A stretch of DNA of 32,855 bases from Marine group II euryarchaeote REDSEA-S11_B3N4 (GTDB lineage Archaea > Thermoplasmatota > Poseidoniia > Poseidoniales > Thalassarchaeaceae), in contig LURR01000005.1 of assembly GCA_001628485.1 (NCBI GenBank), positions 1 to 32,855 of the forward strand, in the 5' to 3' direction. Below the pieces are notes generated by a model, which saw nothing but the letters and a program-made list of their open reading frames with translations, ran no database searches and had not been told where the DNA came from. Position 1 is the stretch's first letter. Each line of letters begins with the position of its first letter. The position numbers and the translations under genes were made by a program. Below are positions 16,558-24,572 of this stretch, in pieces.

Positions 16558-17835
16558 CTAAGGCCAGGAAAGTCCTTGCCACTCCTCAAAGTCAGAATTT
16601 TTCCAATCAAACTCTGTCAAAAGTTCGATTACTTCTTCTTCGCTAGCCAAGTCCCTTTCAACCTGAATTCTGTGCAACCAATCCTTTAGTCTGCCGAGCC
16701 TTTTTCCGCCCTTTAGTCCGGTTATCTCTGAAATTCGAGACCCATCAACAAGAGGTCCAGAACCTGCCTTCAGATCGGAATTTTTTTCTAATTCAGACTC
16801 GAAATCTTCCGTATCAGCGCCCAATCCCCGCTTGTAGTCAAGTATCTGAGATTTCTGTGTATCGGACCTGGTGGCTGAGAATCTTCTAACACTCTCTACG
16901 GAGGGGTCCAGGTCTATCTTTCTGCATTCATGTAGGTCCGACAACGCAGAACTCTCTTTTCTTGACAGCCTCAAAAGAGATGCAATTCTATCTGACATCT
17001 CGGCCCCATCGGACTCTTCATCTCTGCAGATTAGTGCTAGATTTACGATATAATCTTCCGAGGGTTCTGTATTCGTGTTTATCGAGATTCCAGGAAGAAT
17101 CTCCTCGAATATTCTGTGTTCTGCCATGGACTCAACTATTCGCATCGAATTCGAACAGGAAAGGACTCTTTGAAGCTCATTCCAAATCCTTTCTTTAGAT
17201 ACCTTGCTTAGCATCGGAAGATTGGACGATATTGCGACACTCAGTTCCGGATCAAACTTTCTAAGGCCTCCTTCTCCTAGGTCCAAGAACCTGAATGCCC
17301 TAACTATCCTCAATCCATCTTCCCCGATTCTCTCTTCTGCTCGGCCCACGGTCCTGAGGATTCCAGATTCAAGGTCTTTTACCCCTCTGCCACCTAGGTC
17401 AATCAGTTTTCCAGATGGGCATTCTTCACCCACTAGTCCCTTCATCGGCTCTATCGCCATCGCATTGATGGTGAAATCCCTCCTTGCAAGGTCTTCTGCT
17501 ATGTCGTTCCCGAAGGTTACGTTATCGGGCCTCCTCCCGTCAGTGTAACCTCCATCCTTCCTGAGGGTGGTCACCTCGCACTGGAAATCCCTCCCTTTTG
17601 AGTCCTCCACGCGCACTAAGACAGTGCCAAACTCCTCTCCCACCATTATTGACTTTGGAAACGCACTCTTAACCTCTGAAGGGATTAAATTTGTAGCCAG
17701 ATCAAGGTCTTCACTATCCTTCCCAGCTATCCTATCTCTGACCCAGCCGCCAACTATCCATACGTCCCCCTCCTCTCCAAGTTTGTCGAGGACTATTCTT
17801 GCCCCCTCGCAAAGGTCACCTAGGTCAACATCCAT
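16558..17835 (-). CDS. Class II (bacterial-type) CCA/poly(A) nucleotidyltransferase
   Basis: A 425-residue class II polymerase-beta superfamily nucleotidyltransferase. Motifs are VGGWVRD (residues 28-34), the metal-binding DLD at 43-45, YTDGRRPD (97-104), RRDFTINAMAI (118-128) and RIGEDGLRIVRAFRF. It adds CCA to tRNA 3' ends or A-tails to RNA; sequence alone does not separate the two. Archaea normally use the unrelated class I CCA enzyme, so this gene was likely acquired from bacteria. The three tRNA genes in the window already encode CCA, making repair, quality control or polyadenylation plausible. The C-terminal helical region (about 230-425) is divergent. ATG at 17835; shares a promoter region with the divergent serine-kinase gene. 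Confidence 0.88.
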   Translation of the reverse strand: MDVDLGDLCEGARIVLDKLGEEGDVWIVGGWVRDRIAGKDSEDLDLATNLIPSEVKSAFPKSIMVGEEFGTVLVRVEDSKGRDFQCEVTTLRKDGGYTDGRRPDNVTFGNDIAEDLARRDFTINAMAIEPMKGLVGEECPSGKLIDLGGRGVKDLESGILRTVGRAEERIGEDGLRIVRAFRFLDLGEGGLRKFDPELSVAISSNLPMLSKVSKERIWNELQRVLSCSNSMRIVESMAEHRIFEEILPGISINTNTEPSEDYIVNLALICRDEESDGAEMSDRIASLLRLSRKESSALSDLHECRKIDLDPSVESVRRFSATRSDTQKSQILDYKRGLGADTEDFESELEKNSDLKAGSGPLVDGSRISEITGLKGGKRLGRLKDWLHRIQVERDLASEEEVIELLTEFDWKNSDFEEWQGLSWP

Positions 17836-17864
17836 GTTCTAACCCCGAATCTCCCAACAGGAGC

Positions 17865-17873
17865 AGATATATT
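17865..17873. promoter_or_regulatory. TATA-like element in divergent promoter
   Basis: The bases AGATATATT lie in the 61-base gap between two divergent genes. The centre is about 28 bases before the ATG at 17897, the distance expected for leaderless archaeal transcripts, and about 34 before the opposite ATG at 17835. The near-palindromic core could serve both directions. No experimental support. Confidence 0.5.
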
Positions 17874-17896
17874 GAATCACGGCTCGTCGCGAAGTC

Positions 17897-18310
17897 ATGC
17901 AGGTCGATTTGGTCCCCATGGAAATACTTCTCCCCCATGAACTGACAATACCCAAGAAGGTCGATGAATTAGAAAAAATGACACATCGCTGGAAGGCCTA
18001 CGTCCTGCCATTAGTAGTAGACAGGAATACGGGCGTAATCCTAGATGGCCACCATCGTCACCAGGTGGCATTGCGAATAGGCCTGAAATGCCTTCCATGC
18101 GTTTTGGTCGACTATCAGGGAGATGACTCAATCGAGTTAGACGTGTGGCCAAATTGTGGCAGGGATTCAATAACTAAGGAAGAGGTGGTTCAAGCAGGAC
18201 TTAGTGCAGAGCTCTTCGATCCAAAGACTAGCCGACATAGGCTACCTGACCACCTCCCGCGAATCTCAGTTTCTCTGGATAGGCTTCTTTTACCAGCAGT
18301 AGAAGAATAG
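17897..18310 (+). CDS. Minimal SerK-like free serine kinase (ParB/Srx fold)
   Basis: The 137-residue protein aligns with the Thermococcus ADP-dependent serine kinase SerK at both ends. The LPHEL segment places Glu15 where SerK has its catalytic Glu30, ILDGHHRHQVALRIG matches the phosphate-binding DGHHR loop (50-54), and TKEEV...LFDPKTSRHRLP matches the C-terminal PKTTRH motif (109-114). SerK phosphorylates free L-serine to O-phosphoserine for cysteine formation. About 100 residues of the middle of SerK are missing, so this is a minimal form. A different ParB-fold role cannot be excluded, but the paired motifs are specific. A TATA-like box sits 28 bases upstream. Confidence 0.75.
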   Translation: MQVDLVPMEILLPHELTIPKKVDELEKMTHRWKAYVLPLVVDRNTGVILDGHHRHQVALRIGLKCLPCVLVDYQGDDSIELDVWPNCGRDSITKEEVVQAGLSAELFDPKTSRHRLPDHLPRISVSLDRLLLPAVEE

Positions 18311-18319
18311 AATTCCACA

Positions 18320-19306
18320 TTAGGGTATCAGATCCTCATGACCGCCAGCGAAATCGGAGACCTCTTCTGGAGAACCTGGGCTGGCAAGGTCTATGGAAAG
18401 AAACTCACTGAATAATGGCCACAATGGCCCCAACCACTCAATTTCCGACATCAGGAGGTCTACTACTGGGTGTTCCATTACCTCCTCTTCAGAAGACTCC
18501 TCGTCGATATATGGGAGATCCGGTGGCATCTCTCGTAATGCAAGAATGAGATTTCTAACTCTAGCGCAAGTGCTCTCCTCAATCTCGATCATCCCGCCAA
18601 CCAGATCAAATGCATCCTCGATGTGATTGGCTAGGGAAATCGGATCAAGCGGACTGGTTTCAGACTCTCCAACATCCATCGGTCCGAAAACTACCCCTCC
18701 TAGATCGGTATCAAACCAATCACCCCCCTGCTTTTCTCTCTTCAATAATCTCTGATGCACGGGTCCGCCAAAAGGACCTAGTACGAAACCGCCATCTATG
18801 ACTAAATCTTCGATGGGATTCGGAATCTCTCTTACTGAGCCAGTAATCAGGACCCTTTCGAAGCCTCCAGAAAGATGCTCTATTTCACCGATGTCATTTG
18901 GCCGCAGAACTCTGATCGTTCCAGAACATAGATGACTCGCTAGCCTATCTTCGGTGTGTAACCTGACCTCTTCGTGAGGCTCAAGGATGGTAACCGTTCC
19001 TTCCTCCCCCAACATCCTGTCTATTATTGCAGCGAGGTATCCCCCCTTAGAACCAATTAGCATGATGTCTTGTCCCTTATTTATCTCAAGATGATGGAGA
19101 AGAGTCGCTATCATGTGAGGTGCTGAGATCGTTCTAGTTGCCCCAAAACCAGTGAATAGGAAGGGTATCGGCCTATCGTGCCAGAAACCCTCCAAATCAT
19201 GATCTGTGAAATGTCCTGGATCGATATCAATCATGGCAGATTTAGTCAAATCGTCTATTGGTATTCCTGCAGCCTCGAGCCTTTCAACCAACTCGGACAT
19301 TAACAC
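18320..19306 (-). CDS. Protein-L-isoaspartate methyltransferase-like protein
   Basis: A 328-residue SAM-dependent methyltransferase of the PCMT type. The signature TRTISAPHMIATLLHHLEI (about 57-75) is followed by the glycine-rich SAM loop LIGSKGGYLAAI, the VTILEPHEEV acidic strand end, and VIDGGFVLGPFGG. PCMT repairs isoaspartyl residues in damaged proteins. The usual GDG and RE motifs are altered (LRPND; no RE), so activity is uncertain. An acidic C-terminal extension of about 100 residues (from 225 on) is extra to the family. GTG at 19306 is chosen because GGAGGG lies 6 bases upstream; an ATG two codons later has poorer spacing. Confidence 0.75.
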   Translation of the reverse strand: MLMSELVERLEAAGIPIDDLTKSAMIDIDPGHFTDHDLEGFWHDRPIPFLFTGFGATRTISAPHMIATLLHHLEINKGQDIMLIGSKGGYLAAIIDRMLGEEGTVTILEPHEEVRLHTEDRLASHLCSGTIRVLRPNDIGEIEHLSGGFERVLITGSVREIPNPIEDLVIDGGFVLGPFGGPVHQRLLKREKQGGDWFDTDLGGVVFGPMDVGESETSPLDPISLANHIEDAFDLVGGMIEIEESTCARVRNLILALREMPPDLPYIDEESSEEEVMEHPVVDLLMSEIEWLGPLWPLFSEFLSIDLASPGSPEEVSDFAGGHEDLIP

Positions 19307-19312
19307 TCAGAA

Positions 19313-19318
19313 CCCTCC
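19313..19318 (-). promoter_or_regulatory. Shine-Dalgarno fixing a GTG start
   Basis: GGAGGG on the minus strand, 6 bases before the GTG at 19306 and 12 before an ATG. The spacing supports GTG as the start of the PCMT-like gene. Confidence 0.6.
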
Positions 19319-19374
19319 TCAGTCAGAGATAACCACCATAGAGGATTTGAATGCATTGCTCTTCGGACCTCCCG

Positions 19375-19450
19375 GGGTCCGTGGTCTAGGGGTTATGACG
19401 TCGCTCTTACAAAGCGAAGATCGCAGGTTCAATTCCTGCCGGACCCACCA
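19375..19450 (+). tRNA. tRNA-Val (anticodon TAC), CCA encoded
   Basis: The 73-base cloverleaf has acceptor GGGTCCG/CGGACCC, anticodon stem TCGCT/AGCGA around loop CTTACAA (anticodon TAC), and T-arm GCAGG-TTCAATT-CCTGC. The discriminator A at 19447 is followed by a genome-encoded CCA (19448-19450). No intron. It sits in the roughly 200-base gap between the PCMT-like gene and pncC; the rest of the gap shows only weak TATA-like bases. Confidence 0.95.
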
Positions 19451-19510
19451 ATAATCATCGATAGTGGCGTATGCTACGTCTCCAAATTTACAGAAAAAGG
19501 TCAATAGTGT

Positions 19511-20218
19511 GTGCAGAGACAGAATTTCGTGGTCGAAGAGGCTGCTGCCCTCGCTTCTAGGTTGAAGCACCGTCTAATCAAGAAGGACTGGACAATTTCC
19601 ACCGCGGAATCTTGCACTGGAGGGCTGATTTCATCACTGCTTACCGATATTTCCGGAGCTAGTGCCTGGTTCAAGCAAGGTTGGATTGTATACTCCAATG
19701 AGTCAAAAATGAGGGAACTGGGCGTAGAAAGCTCCGCCTTTGATGAGGGAGGTTATGGGGCAGTCTCTCACAAGGTTGCAGTTCAAATGGCCCGTGGGGC
19801 ACGTTACAAGTCTGGATCAAACATCTCTATTGCAGTGACAGGAATCGCTGGTCCTAGCGGGTCTTCCGAGGATAAGGAAGTCGGAAGGGTTCACGTTGCA
19901 GTAATTGCCGAGGACTACTTCTTGGTCAGAAGAATGGATTTCGGAGACAACGATCGTCTCGATAACAAGCGCTCATTCGCTTCATTCGCTCTGAGATTGG
20001 CCTTGGAGGCTATTGATAGGCTAGATGATGGATCAAAGAAGGAGACCTCACTAAGTAGCGATCCCGTGGGAGTCAATACGGAAGAAGACCCAGGAGGCCA
20101 GTCAGTACTGGGTACGGACGAGTGGGAAGGGGGGATTTCATGGGGCTCTGAGAAGAAAACTGTCTCTCAATCACTGAAGAAGATAGATCTTGCATCACTC
20201 ATTGATTGGGACGAGTAA
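19511..20218 (+). CDS. pncC: CinA C-terminal / NMN amidohydrolase PncC-like
   Basis: The first ~170 residues form the CinA C-terminal domain: TISTAESCTGGLISSLLTDI (active-site Ser in TAESCTGG), WFKQGWIVYSNESKMRELGV, AVSHKVAVQMARGARY, IAVTGIAGPSGSSEDKEVGRVHVAV and a final helix. The family deamidates nicotinamide mononucleotide in pyridine nucleotide salvage. The last ~65 residues (from 175) are a polar, low-complexity tail absent from the core enzyme. Start is GTG at 19511; no strong Shine-Dalgarno. Downstream polB follows after 62 bases from its preferred ATG. Confidence 0.88.
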   Translation: MQRQNFVVEEAAALASRLKHRLIKKDWTISTAESCTGGLISSLLTDISGASAWFKQGWIVYSNESKMRELGVESSAFDEGGYGAVSHKVAVQMARGARYKSGSNISIAVTGIAGPSGSSEDKEVGRVHVAVIAEDYFLVRRMDFGDNDRLDNKRSFASFALRLALEAIDRLDDGSKKETSLSSDPVGVNTEEDPGGQSVLGTDEWEGGISWGSEKKTVSQSLKKIDLASLIDWDE

Positions 20219-20280
20219 TTCATCTGGAAGAATCCCATCGACAGATACCATCAAGGGCGTTCACATATGACGTCCATCGT

Positions 20281-21897
20281 ATGCGCTCGCCGAGTTGGGA
20301 AGCTATGCACAGCCAACTTTCCTCTGCGGGCTTAATCGTTCAGACTAGTGCAGTGGAGAAGCTGAAAAAACTACAGAATGTCATCCCTCTGATAGAAGCC
20401 GCTAATTCATCAGGTGTAAGGCTACTAAACGGAGCGACGGTAGATGAGTTGCTGGCCATCTCTTCATCTCCAACAGAGTCCCCCGATGAAACTCAAAAAT
20501 CTCTCTCTCAGACGACTTTACCTAGGCCCGAGCAAGATACCCCTCATGGGAGGGTTCTAGCCCCCATTCTTCCAACCCCAGACGAAATAATCCCCCGCCC
20601 CAGATCGTCTTCAGGATTCAACAGCTCCGACTTCCCACTGGAAGCAAGAGAAGTTGACTCGGAGATCGAGATTCATTTCGATATAACCGGGCAGTCTTCT
20701 ACTGAGGGGAGAATTTCAGATATGCAATCCTGCTTCAAGAGTAGACTCGCGCAGATTAGAAGCATGATGATTTCTCATGGAGTTCTTCCAAGAAGGCCAA
20801 TCAGCAACTCTGAAGCATGGAGGAATCGCCGGAGGCTAACAAATAAGGAATCAGAATTCACAATCATCGGGTTATCGAGTGATGTAAGGTGGACTAAGAA
20901 TGGTTGGATGAGCTTCGTTTTGGAGGATGAGACTACCCAAATTAGGTGCATGATCAAACCACCTTCTGATGCCTCCCCCTTGCATCCATCTTTAGACGGA
21001 CTGATGGATGACGAGATAGTCGGAGTTAGTGGCAATTTCTCTTCCGGTGAGAGAGAGCCCATATTGTGGGTTCAGAACATACACAAACCTCCCTTGGGAC
21101 AGCATTCCAAATCTCAAGCAGGGGCTGAGTCGGCCGTTTCCGCAGCATTCCTGTCCGACGTACACCTGGGAAGCAAGACTTTCCTCGCACCTCAGTGGGA
21201 GAAGATGGTTCAATGGTTCAAGAACGACCCTCTGGCTAAGACCGTCAAATACTTCGTTCTCACAGGTGATGGGGTAGATGGGGTAGGAATTTATCCCGGC
21301 CAGGAGAGGCATCTAGCCATCACCGACTTGTTCAATCAATACGGTGAGCTGGCAAGGATGCTGGAAGATATACCCGATTGGGTAGATGTTGTGATGCTCC
21401 CCGGAAACCATGACGCCGTCCGACCAGCAGAGCCCCAACCAGCCCTGGATCCGGAGGTACAACAGGACTATTCGAATACCACATTTGTTGGAAATCCCTG
21501 CGACTTCAGCCTTCATGGCGTCAGGATACTTTCCTACCACGGAAAGAGCATTGACGATTTCGTAGCCACTCTTAGGTCAGTCACCTATTCCAAACCGGAG
21601 ATGGCCATGCGTGCCATGCTTGAGAGGAGGCATCTTGCTCCCTCTTGGGGTGGCAAAACGCCGCTTTCTCCTGAGCCAGAGGATAGGATGGTTATTCCAG
21701 TCGTTCCTGATATTTTCGTGACCGGGCACGTGCATGGGCATTTTGTCGGGGATCATAAGGGCACACTAATGGTGCACAGCTCTACTTGGCAGGATCAGAC
21801 AGATTTCCAGAGAATGTTGGGATTCCAACCAAAGCCATGCATTCTCACTGTGGTTAACCTACATACTTTCGCGACGGAATCAATTGATTTCATCTAG
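20281..21897 (+). CDS. polB: DNA polymerase D small subunit DP1
   Basis: DP1 is the exonuclease subunit of archaeal family-D replicative polymerase. After a Ser/Pro-rich linker comes an OB fold (about 195-280: FTIIGLSSDVRWTKNGWMSF) and a calcineurin-like phosphoesterase domain with all metal motifs: LSDVHLG, LTGDGVDGV, MLPGNHDAVRP, SYHGKS and FVTGHVHGH. The intact set predicts active 3'-5' proofreading. The ATG at 20281 gives 538 residues; an in-frame TTG at 20206 would overlap pncC and add 25 residues of no family likeness. Its DP2 partner is not in the window. The gene ends directly against the convergent HAD gene. Confidence 0.94.
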   Translation: MRSPSWEAMHSQLSSAGLIVQTSAVEKLKKLQNVIPLIEAANSSGVRLLNGATVDELLAISSSPTESPDETQKSLSQTTLPRPEQDTPHGRVLAPILPTPDEIIPRPRSSSGFNSSDFPLEAREVDSEIEIHFDITGQSSTEGRISDMQSCFKSRLAQIRSMMISHGVLPRRPISNSEAWRNRRRLTNKESEFTIIGLSSDVRWTKNGWMSFVLEDETTQIRCMIKPPSDASPLHPSLDGLMDDEIVGVSGNFSSGEREPILWVQNIHKPPLGQHSKSQAGAESAVSAAFLSDVHLGSKTFLAPQWEKMVQWFKNDPLAKTVKYFVLTGDGVDGVGIYPGQERHLAITDLFNQYGELARMLEDIPDWVDVVMLPGNHDAVRPAEPQPALDPEVQQDYSNTTFVGNPCDFSLHGVRILSYHGKSIDDFVATLRSVTYSKPEMAMRAMLERRHLAPSWGGKTPLSPEPEDRMVIPVVPDIFVTGHVHGHFVGDHKGTLMVHSSTWQDQTDFQRMLGFQPKPCILTVVNLHTFATESIDFI

Positions 21898-22584
21898 CTA
21901 AGGGATTTCCTCTCCAGGGAAAATTAACGGCCATATCAGGCTCAAGTCCTTCTCTTCAACCACAGGGACGCCAGCTTCCATGAAAGCCTCCAGTGCCCTC
22001 TCTCCCCTTGGATTGAATCCAATGAATTTGGACCCCTCTATCTTCATTGACAAGTCTGTGCTGGAATCCCCCACAGAGACAATCTGTGATGGCTCGAACC
22101 CGTTTATTCTTGCTAATTTTTCGACCATAATCCCCTTATCGTGAGTTAGAACCCTGGTCGGGAGACCACCCAGTAGCCACCCTTCGTCATCCCATTCGAA
22201 GCCATTTGCAACCCAGTCGTCAACCTTCAGCATATTTGCGATAGCACCTACGAAGATGTCCACTCCAGAGGAAACAATCGCCACAAAAACCCCTCTTTTC
22301 TTCAGGTTCTCGACAACCTTTCTGGCACCCTCAATTAGCCCTACTCCGCTGTAGCAACGCATGATGTCATCCCTATGTATCTCTGGACGAACCTCCCTCC
22401 ATACTTTGATATCGTGAGCAACAAACTCCTCCTCCGAGATTTTACCATCCAGGAACTTCTCTAGTGTCTCCTGATGTTCCCCCCCATCATCTTCCCCAGT
22501 TCCGAAGCTTCTGTGAATCATCTGCCAAGAGGAGCCATTGTCAGATAGCACCCCGTCACAATCGAAAACTACCGCTCTGACCAC
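21898..22584 (-). CDS. HAD-family phosphatase (phosphoserine phosphatase-like)
   Basis: A 228-residue HAD hydrolase: motif I VVFDCDGVLSD with nucleophile Asp, a helical cap (about 20-85), motif II IVSSGVD, motif III Lys in LTHDKGIMVEK, and motif IV VSVGDSSTDLSM. The layout resembles phosphoserine phosphatase and HAD subfamily IB enzymes. The substrate is unproven; phosphoserine is a reasonable guess, and a serine-kinase-like gene lies 4 kb away. Start ATG 22584; divergent from the MoaD-like gene. Confidence 0.82.
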   Translation of the reverse strand: MVRAVVFDCDGVLSDNGSSWQMIHRSFGTGEDDGGEHQETLEKFLDGKISEEEFVAHDIKVWREVRPEIHRDDIMRCYSGVGLIEGARKVVENLKKRGVFVAIVSSGVDIFVGAIANMLKVDDWVANGFEWDDEGWLLGGLPTRVLTHDKGIMVEKLARINGFEPSQIVSVGDSSTDLSMKIEGSKFIGFNPRGERALEAFMEAGVPVVEEKDLSLIWPLIFPGEEIP

Positions 22585-22657
22585 TGATAGGTTGTTATCC
22601 AGAGACGGCTAATAATTGGGCAGGTGAGTTGATTTGCCCAGAACACTCCCCAATGTC

Positions 22658-22924
22658 ATGGAGGATGCGCGGGACTATGACAGGGCGATCAAGGTAACCA
22701 TGCTCATGTTCGGACCATTGGCGGAGAAGATGGGGACTAGGGAGATAGAAGTCAATATGCCAGATGGGACAACTCTGATCCAATTGGCAGAACGATTCGA
22801 ATTAGATGGAATGCTGGATTCCGGAATGAGAGTGGCAATCGATGGGACTGTCGAGCCGAATACATCTCGGGAGCTCCATGACTCAGCCGAAGTTGCCTTC
22901 CTCCCTCCAGTTTCAGGCGGTTGA
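22658..22924 (+). CDS. MoaD/ThiS family ubiquitin-like sulfur carrier (SAMP-like)
   Basis: An 88-residue beta-grasp protein: IKVTMLMFGPLAEKMG at the start, a D-G-T-T-L-I-Q-L-A helix entry, and the diglycine end FLPPVSGG. The C-terminal GG is the site of adenylation and thiocarboxylation or isopeptide linkage. In archaea such proteins serve molybdopterin or tRNA thiolation, or act as SAMP modifiers; which applies here cannot be told. ATG 22658 is preferred; a TTG at 22634 would lie at or before the start site predicted by the TATA-like CTAATAATT at 22609-22617. Confidence 0.88.
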   Translation: MEDARDYDRAIKVTMLMFGPLAEKMGTREIEVNMPDGTTLIQLAERFELDGMLDSGMRVAIDGTVEPNTSRELHDSAEVAFLPPVSGG

Positions 22925-22979
22925 AGGGAAACGATGCCAAAACATTTGAACAAAGCCCTTCACACAAGGCCCTGTTAGC

Positions 22980-23186
22980 ATGGCAATAGGGTCTACAGAA
23001 ATCGTCATCCTGGTGGTGTTCGGGATACTAATTTTTGGAGCAAACAAGATACCGCAATTGGCTAGGGGGGTTGGAAGGGCCAAGGGCGAATTCCAGATGG
23101 GGATGAAGGAAGCGTCCGAGATGGCAGCTATTGGGGACATGGACCGTGGGGGGATGACCGAAGACATCGCCTCCGAGCAGGAGTGA
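22980..23186 (+). CDS. tatA: Twin-arginine translocase subunit TatA/E-like
   Basis: A 68-residue protein with the TatA layout: a short N-terminus, a single membrane helix (VILVVFGILIFG), the hinge and amphipathic helix KIPQLARGVGRAKGEFQMG, and an acidic tail. TatA forms the pore for folded Tat substrates. TatC is not seen in the window. A Tat-signal propeller protein (10145-8910) is a candidate substrate. It ends directly against the nob1 stop. Confidence 0.9.
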   Translation: MAIGSTEIVILVVFGILIFGANKIPQLARGVGRAKGEFQMGMKEASEMAAIGDMDRGGMTEDIASEQE

Positions 23187-23681
23187 CTAAATCTTCCTGA
23201 ACCTCAGTTCTGATCCGCAGTCCTCGCACTCTCCAGGGCTCTCTCTGGCGAACCTCGTTCTCCCTCCACCGGAAGTTACTCTCCCACATCCTTTGCATTT
23301 AAGCTCCCAATTCCAGGTCTCTGAGATTCCAACCGTCTCCACGGGAGACCACTTAATCCCAGCCGAACTGCATACATTCTGTATCCTGTAATCATCAGTG
23401 TACAAGTGCCCCTTGATATCGATAACTAGTGCAAGAAGTGAAAGGTCAGTTTCTGAAAGGCCGTCCAAGTCACCTGTGTCTATGGAAATCTTCGTTGCCT
23501 GATTTATGGATTCTATTGTTGGTCTCTTCCATATGAGATTCGCAGCTTCAAGAGACAACATCCGCTCGGGAGAAACCCTACTCAGCTCCAACCTTTGATT
23601 TTCCACGACATACCCCCCATCAAGTAACTCGATAGGCCAATTGATCAGGGCGGCCGTGTCCAGAACATTCGGCACACCCAT
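23187..23681 (-). CDS. nob1: rRNA maturation endonuclease Nob1
   Basis: The 164-residue protein starts MGVPNVLDTAALI, with the first PIN-domain Asp in VLDTAALI, then LSETDLSLLALVID and LYTDDYRIQNV carrying the other acidic residues. A zinc ribbon follows (CKGCGRVTSGGG, CEDCGSEL). Nob1 cuts pre-16S rRNA to form the mature 3' end. The ATG at 23681 is chosen since an upstream in-frame extension (to 23873) is arginine-rich and unlike the family. Divergent from the DedA gene. Confidence 0.92.
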   Translation of the reverse strand: MGVPNVLDTAALINWPIELLDGGYVVENQRLELSRVSPERMLSLEAANLIWKRPTIESINQATKISIDTGDLDGLSETDLSLLALVIDIKGHLYTDDYRIQNVCSSAGIKWSPVETVGISETWNWELKCKGCGRVTSGGGRTRFARESPGECEDCGSELRFRKI

Positions 23682-23777
23682 GGTCGTGCGTCGTGGATCA
23701 CCAATTAGAGTTGTATTATCCCATTTGAGTCTGTAGTCCAAAGTAATGGTTATGCAGAAGCCCTGTGGCGAACAAGC

Positions 23778-24380
23778 GTGCTTGAACAGATAACGTCGTC
23801 TGTGATTGATTGGGGGAGTAACTTTGGATTGGTTGGGCTTGCTCTGGTTTCTTTCACGGAATCTATAATCCAACCAGTTCCTCCAGATTTACTAGTCATC
23901 CCAATGTCTCTGGAGGCAGCCAGTACCCTAGAACTCCTAGCGATATTCCTTGTCGCCACCATTTTCAGTGTTCTGGGCTCTTTGGGAGGATATGCGATTG
24001 GACTTTATGCAGGAAGGCCGATTATCGGTAGACTCGCCAGACCTTCATTATCCAGGAGACTGGATGAGATATTGGTCAGATACGGTGATGCGGGAGTTTT
24101 CGTCGCAGCAGTTTCCCCAATTCCTTACAAGCTTCTTGCATGGACTGCAGGTGCAGGAAGGATGGATCTAAGGCCATTCGTATTGGCTGGAGTATTTGGC
24201 AGAGGCATACGGTTCGGCCTACAGGTTCTACTCATTGGTGTGTGGGGGGATGAATTCATGAATCACCTGGACAATCCCCTCTTCTGGATACTAGTATGCG
24301 CGTTTTCGTTTGCAGCATTCATTCCTCTTAACAAATGGTGGAGGGGTCTGGACAGTGTATCGGCCACCCATCTGCAATAG
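23778..24380 (+). CDS. DedA/VTT-domain membrane protein
   Basis: The 200-residue product matches the DedA/SNARE-associated (VTT) group, YqaA-like: SFTESIIQPVPPDLLVIPMS with the ExxxxPxP re-entrant motif, GSLGGYAIGLYAGRPIIGRL, FVAAVSPIPYKLLAWTAGAGRM (second re-entrant, phospholipid flippase-type motif), and two C-terminal membrane spans. Members are likely lipid scramblases or transporters. Start is GTG at 23778; upstream ATGs are out of frame. tRNA-Glu lies 37 bases downstream. Confidence 0.86.
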   Translation: MLEQITSSVIDWGSNFGLVGLALVSFTESIIQPVPPDLLVIPMSLEAASTLELLAIFLVATIFSVLGSLGGYAIGLYAGRPIIGRLARPSLSRRLDEILVRYGDAGVFVAAVSPIPYKLLAWTAGAGRMDLRPFVLAGVFGRGIRFGLQVLLIGVWGDEFMNHLDNPLFWILVCAFSFAAFIPLNKWWRGLDSVSATHLQ

Positions 24381-24417
24381 AACTGATTATGAGAAAGTAG
24401 CAACTCGGAAATATGCC

Positions 24418-24495
24418 GCTCCTGTGGTGTAGTACGGTCCATCATTCCGGGTTTTCATCCCGGCGACCCGGGTTCAAATCCCGGCAGGAGCACCA
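24418..24495 (+). tRNA. tRNA-Glu (anticodon TTC), CCA encoded
   Basis: A 75-base cloverleaf: acceptor GCTCCTG/CAGGAGC, anticodon stem CCGGG/CCCGG around TTTTCAT (anticodon TTC), T-arm CCGGG-TTCAAAT-CCCGG, and discriminator A. CCA is encoded at 24493-24495. No intron. It lies upstream of sufS. Confidence 0.96.
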
Positions 24496-24572
24496 AGAGA
24501 GACTCTAGAATGGTCCCTTTGGCCATACACGAATTCAAAACTCATAACCTTCTGCGTTGTTCGGTTGATGAC

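Noticed and set aside
16788-16798. T-rich run as a possible terminator
   Set aside because: It lies inside the nucleotidyltransferase coding region.
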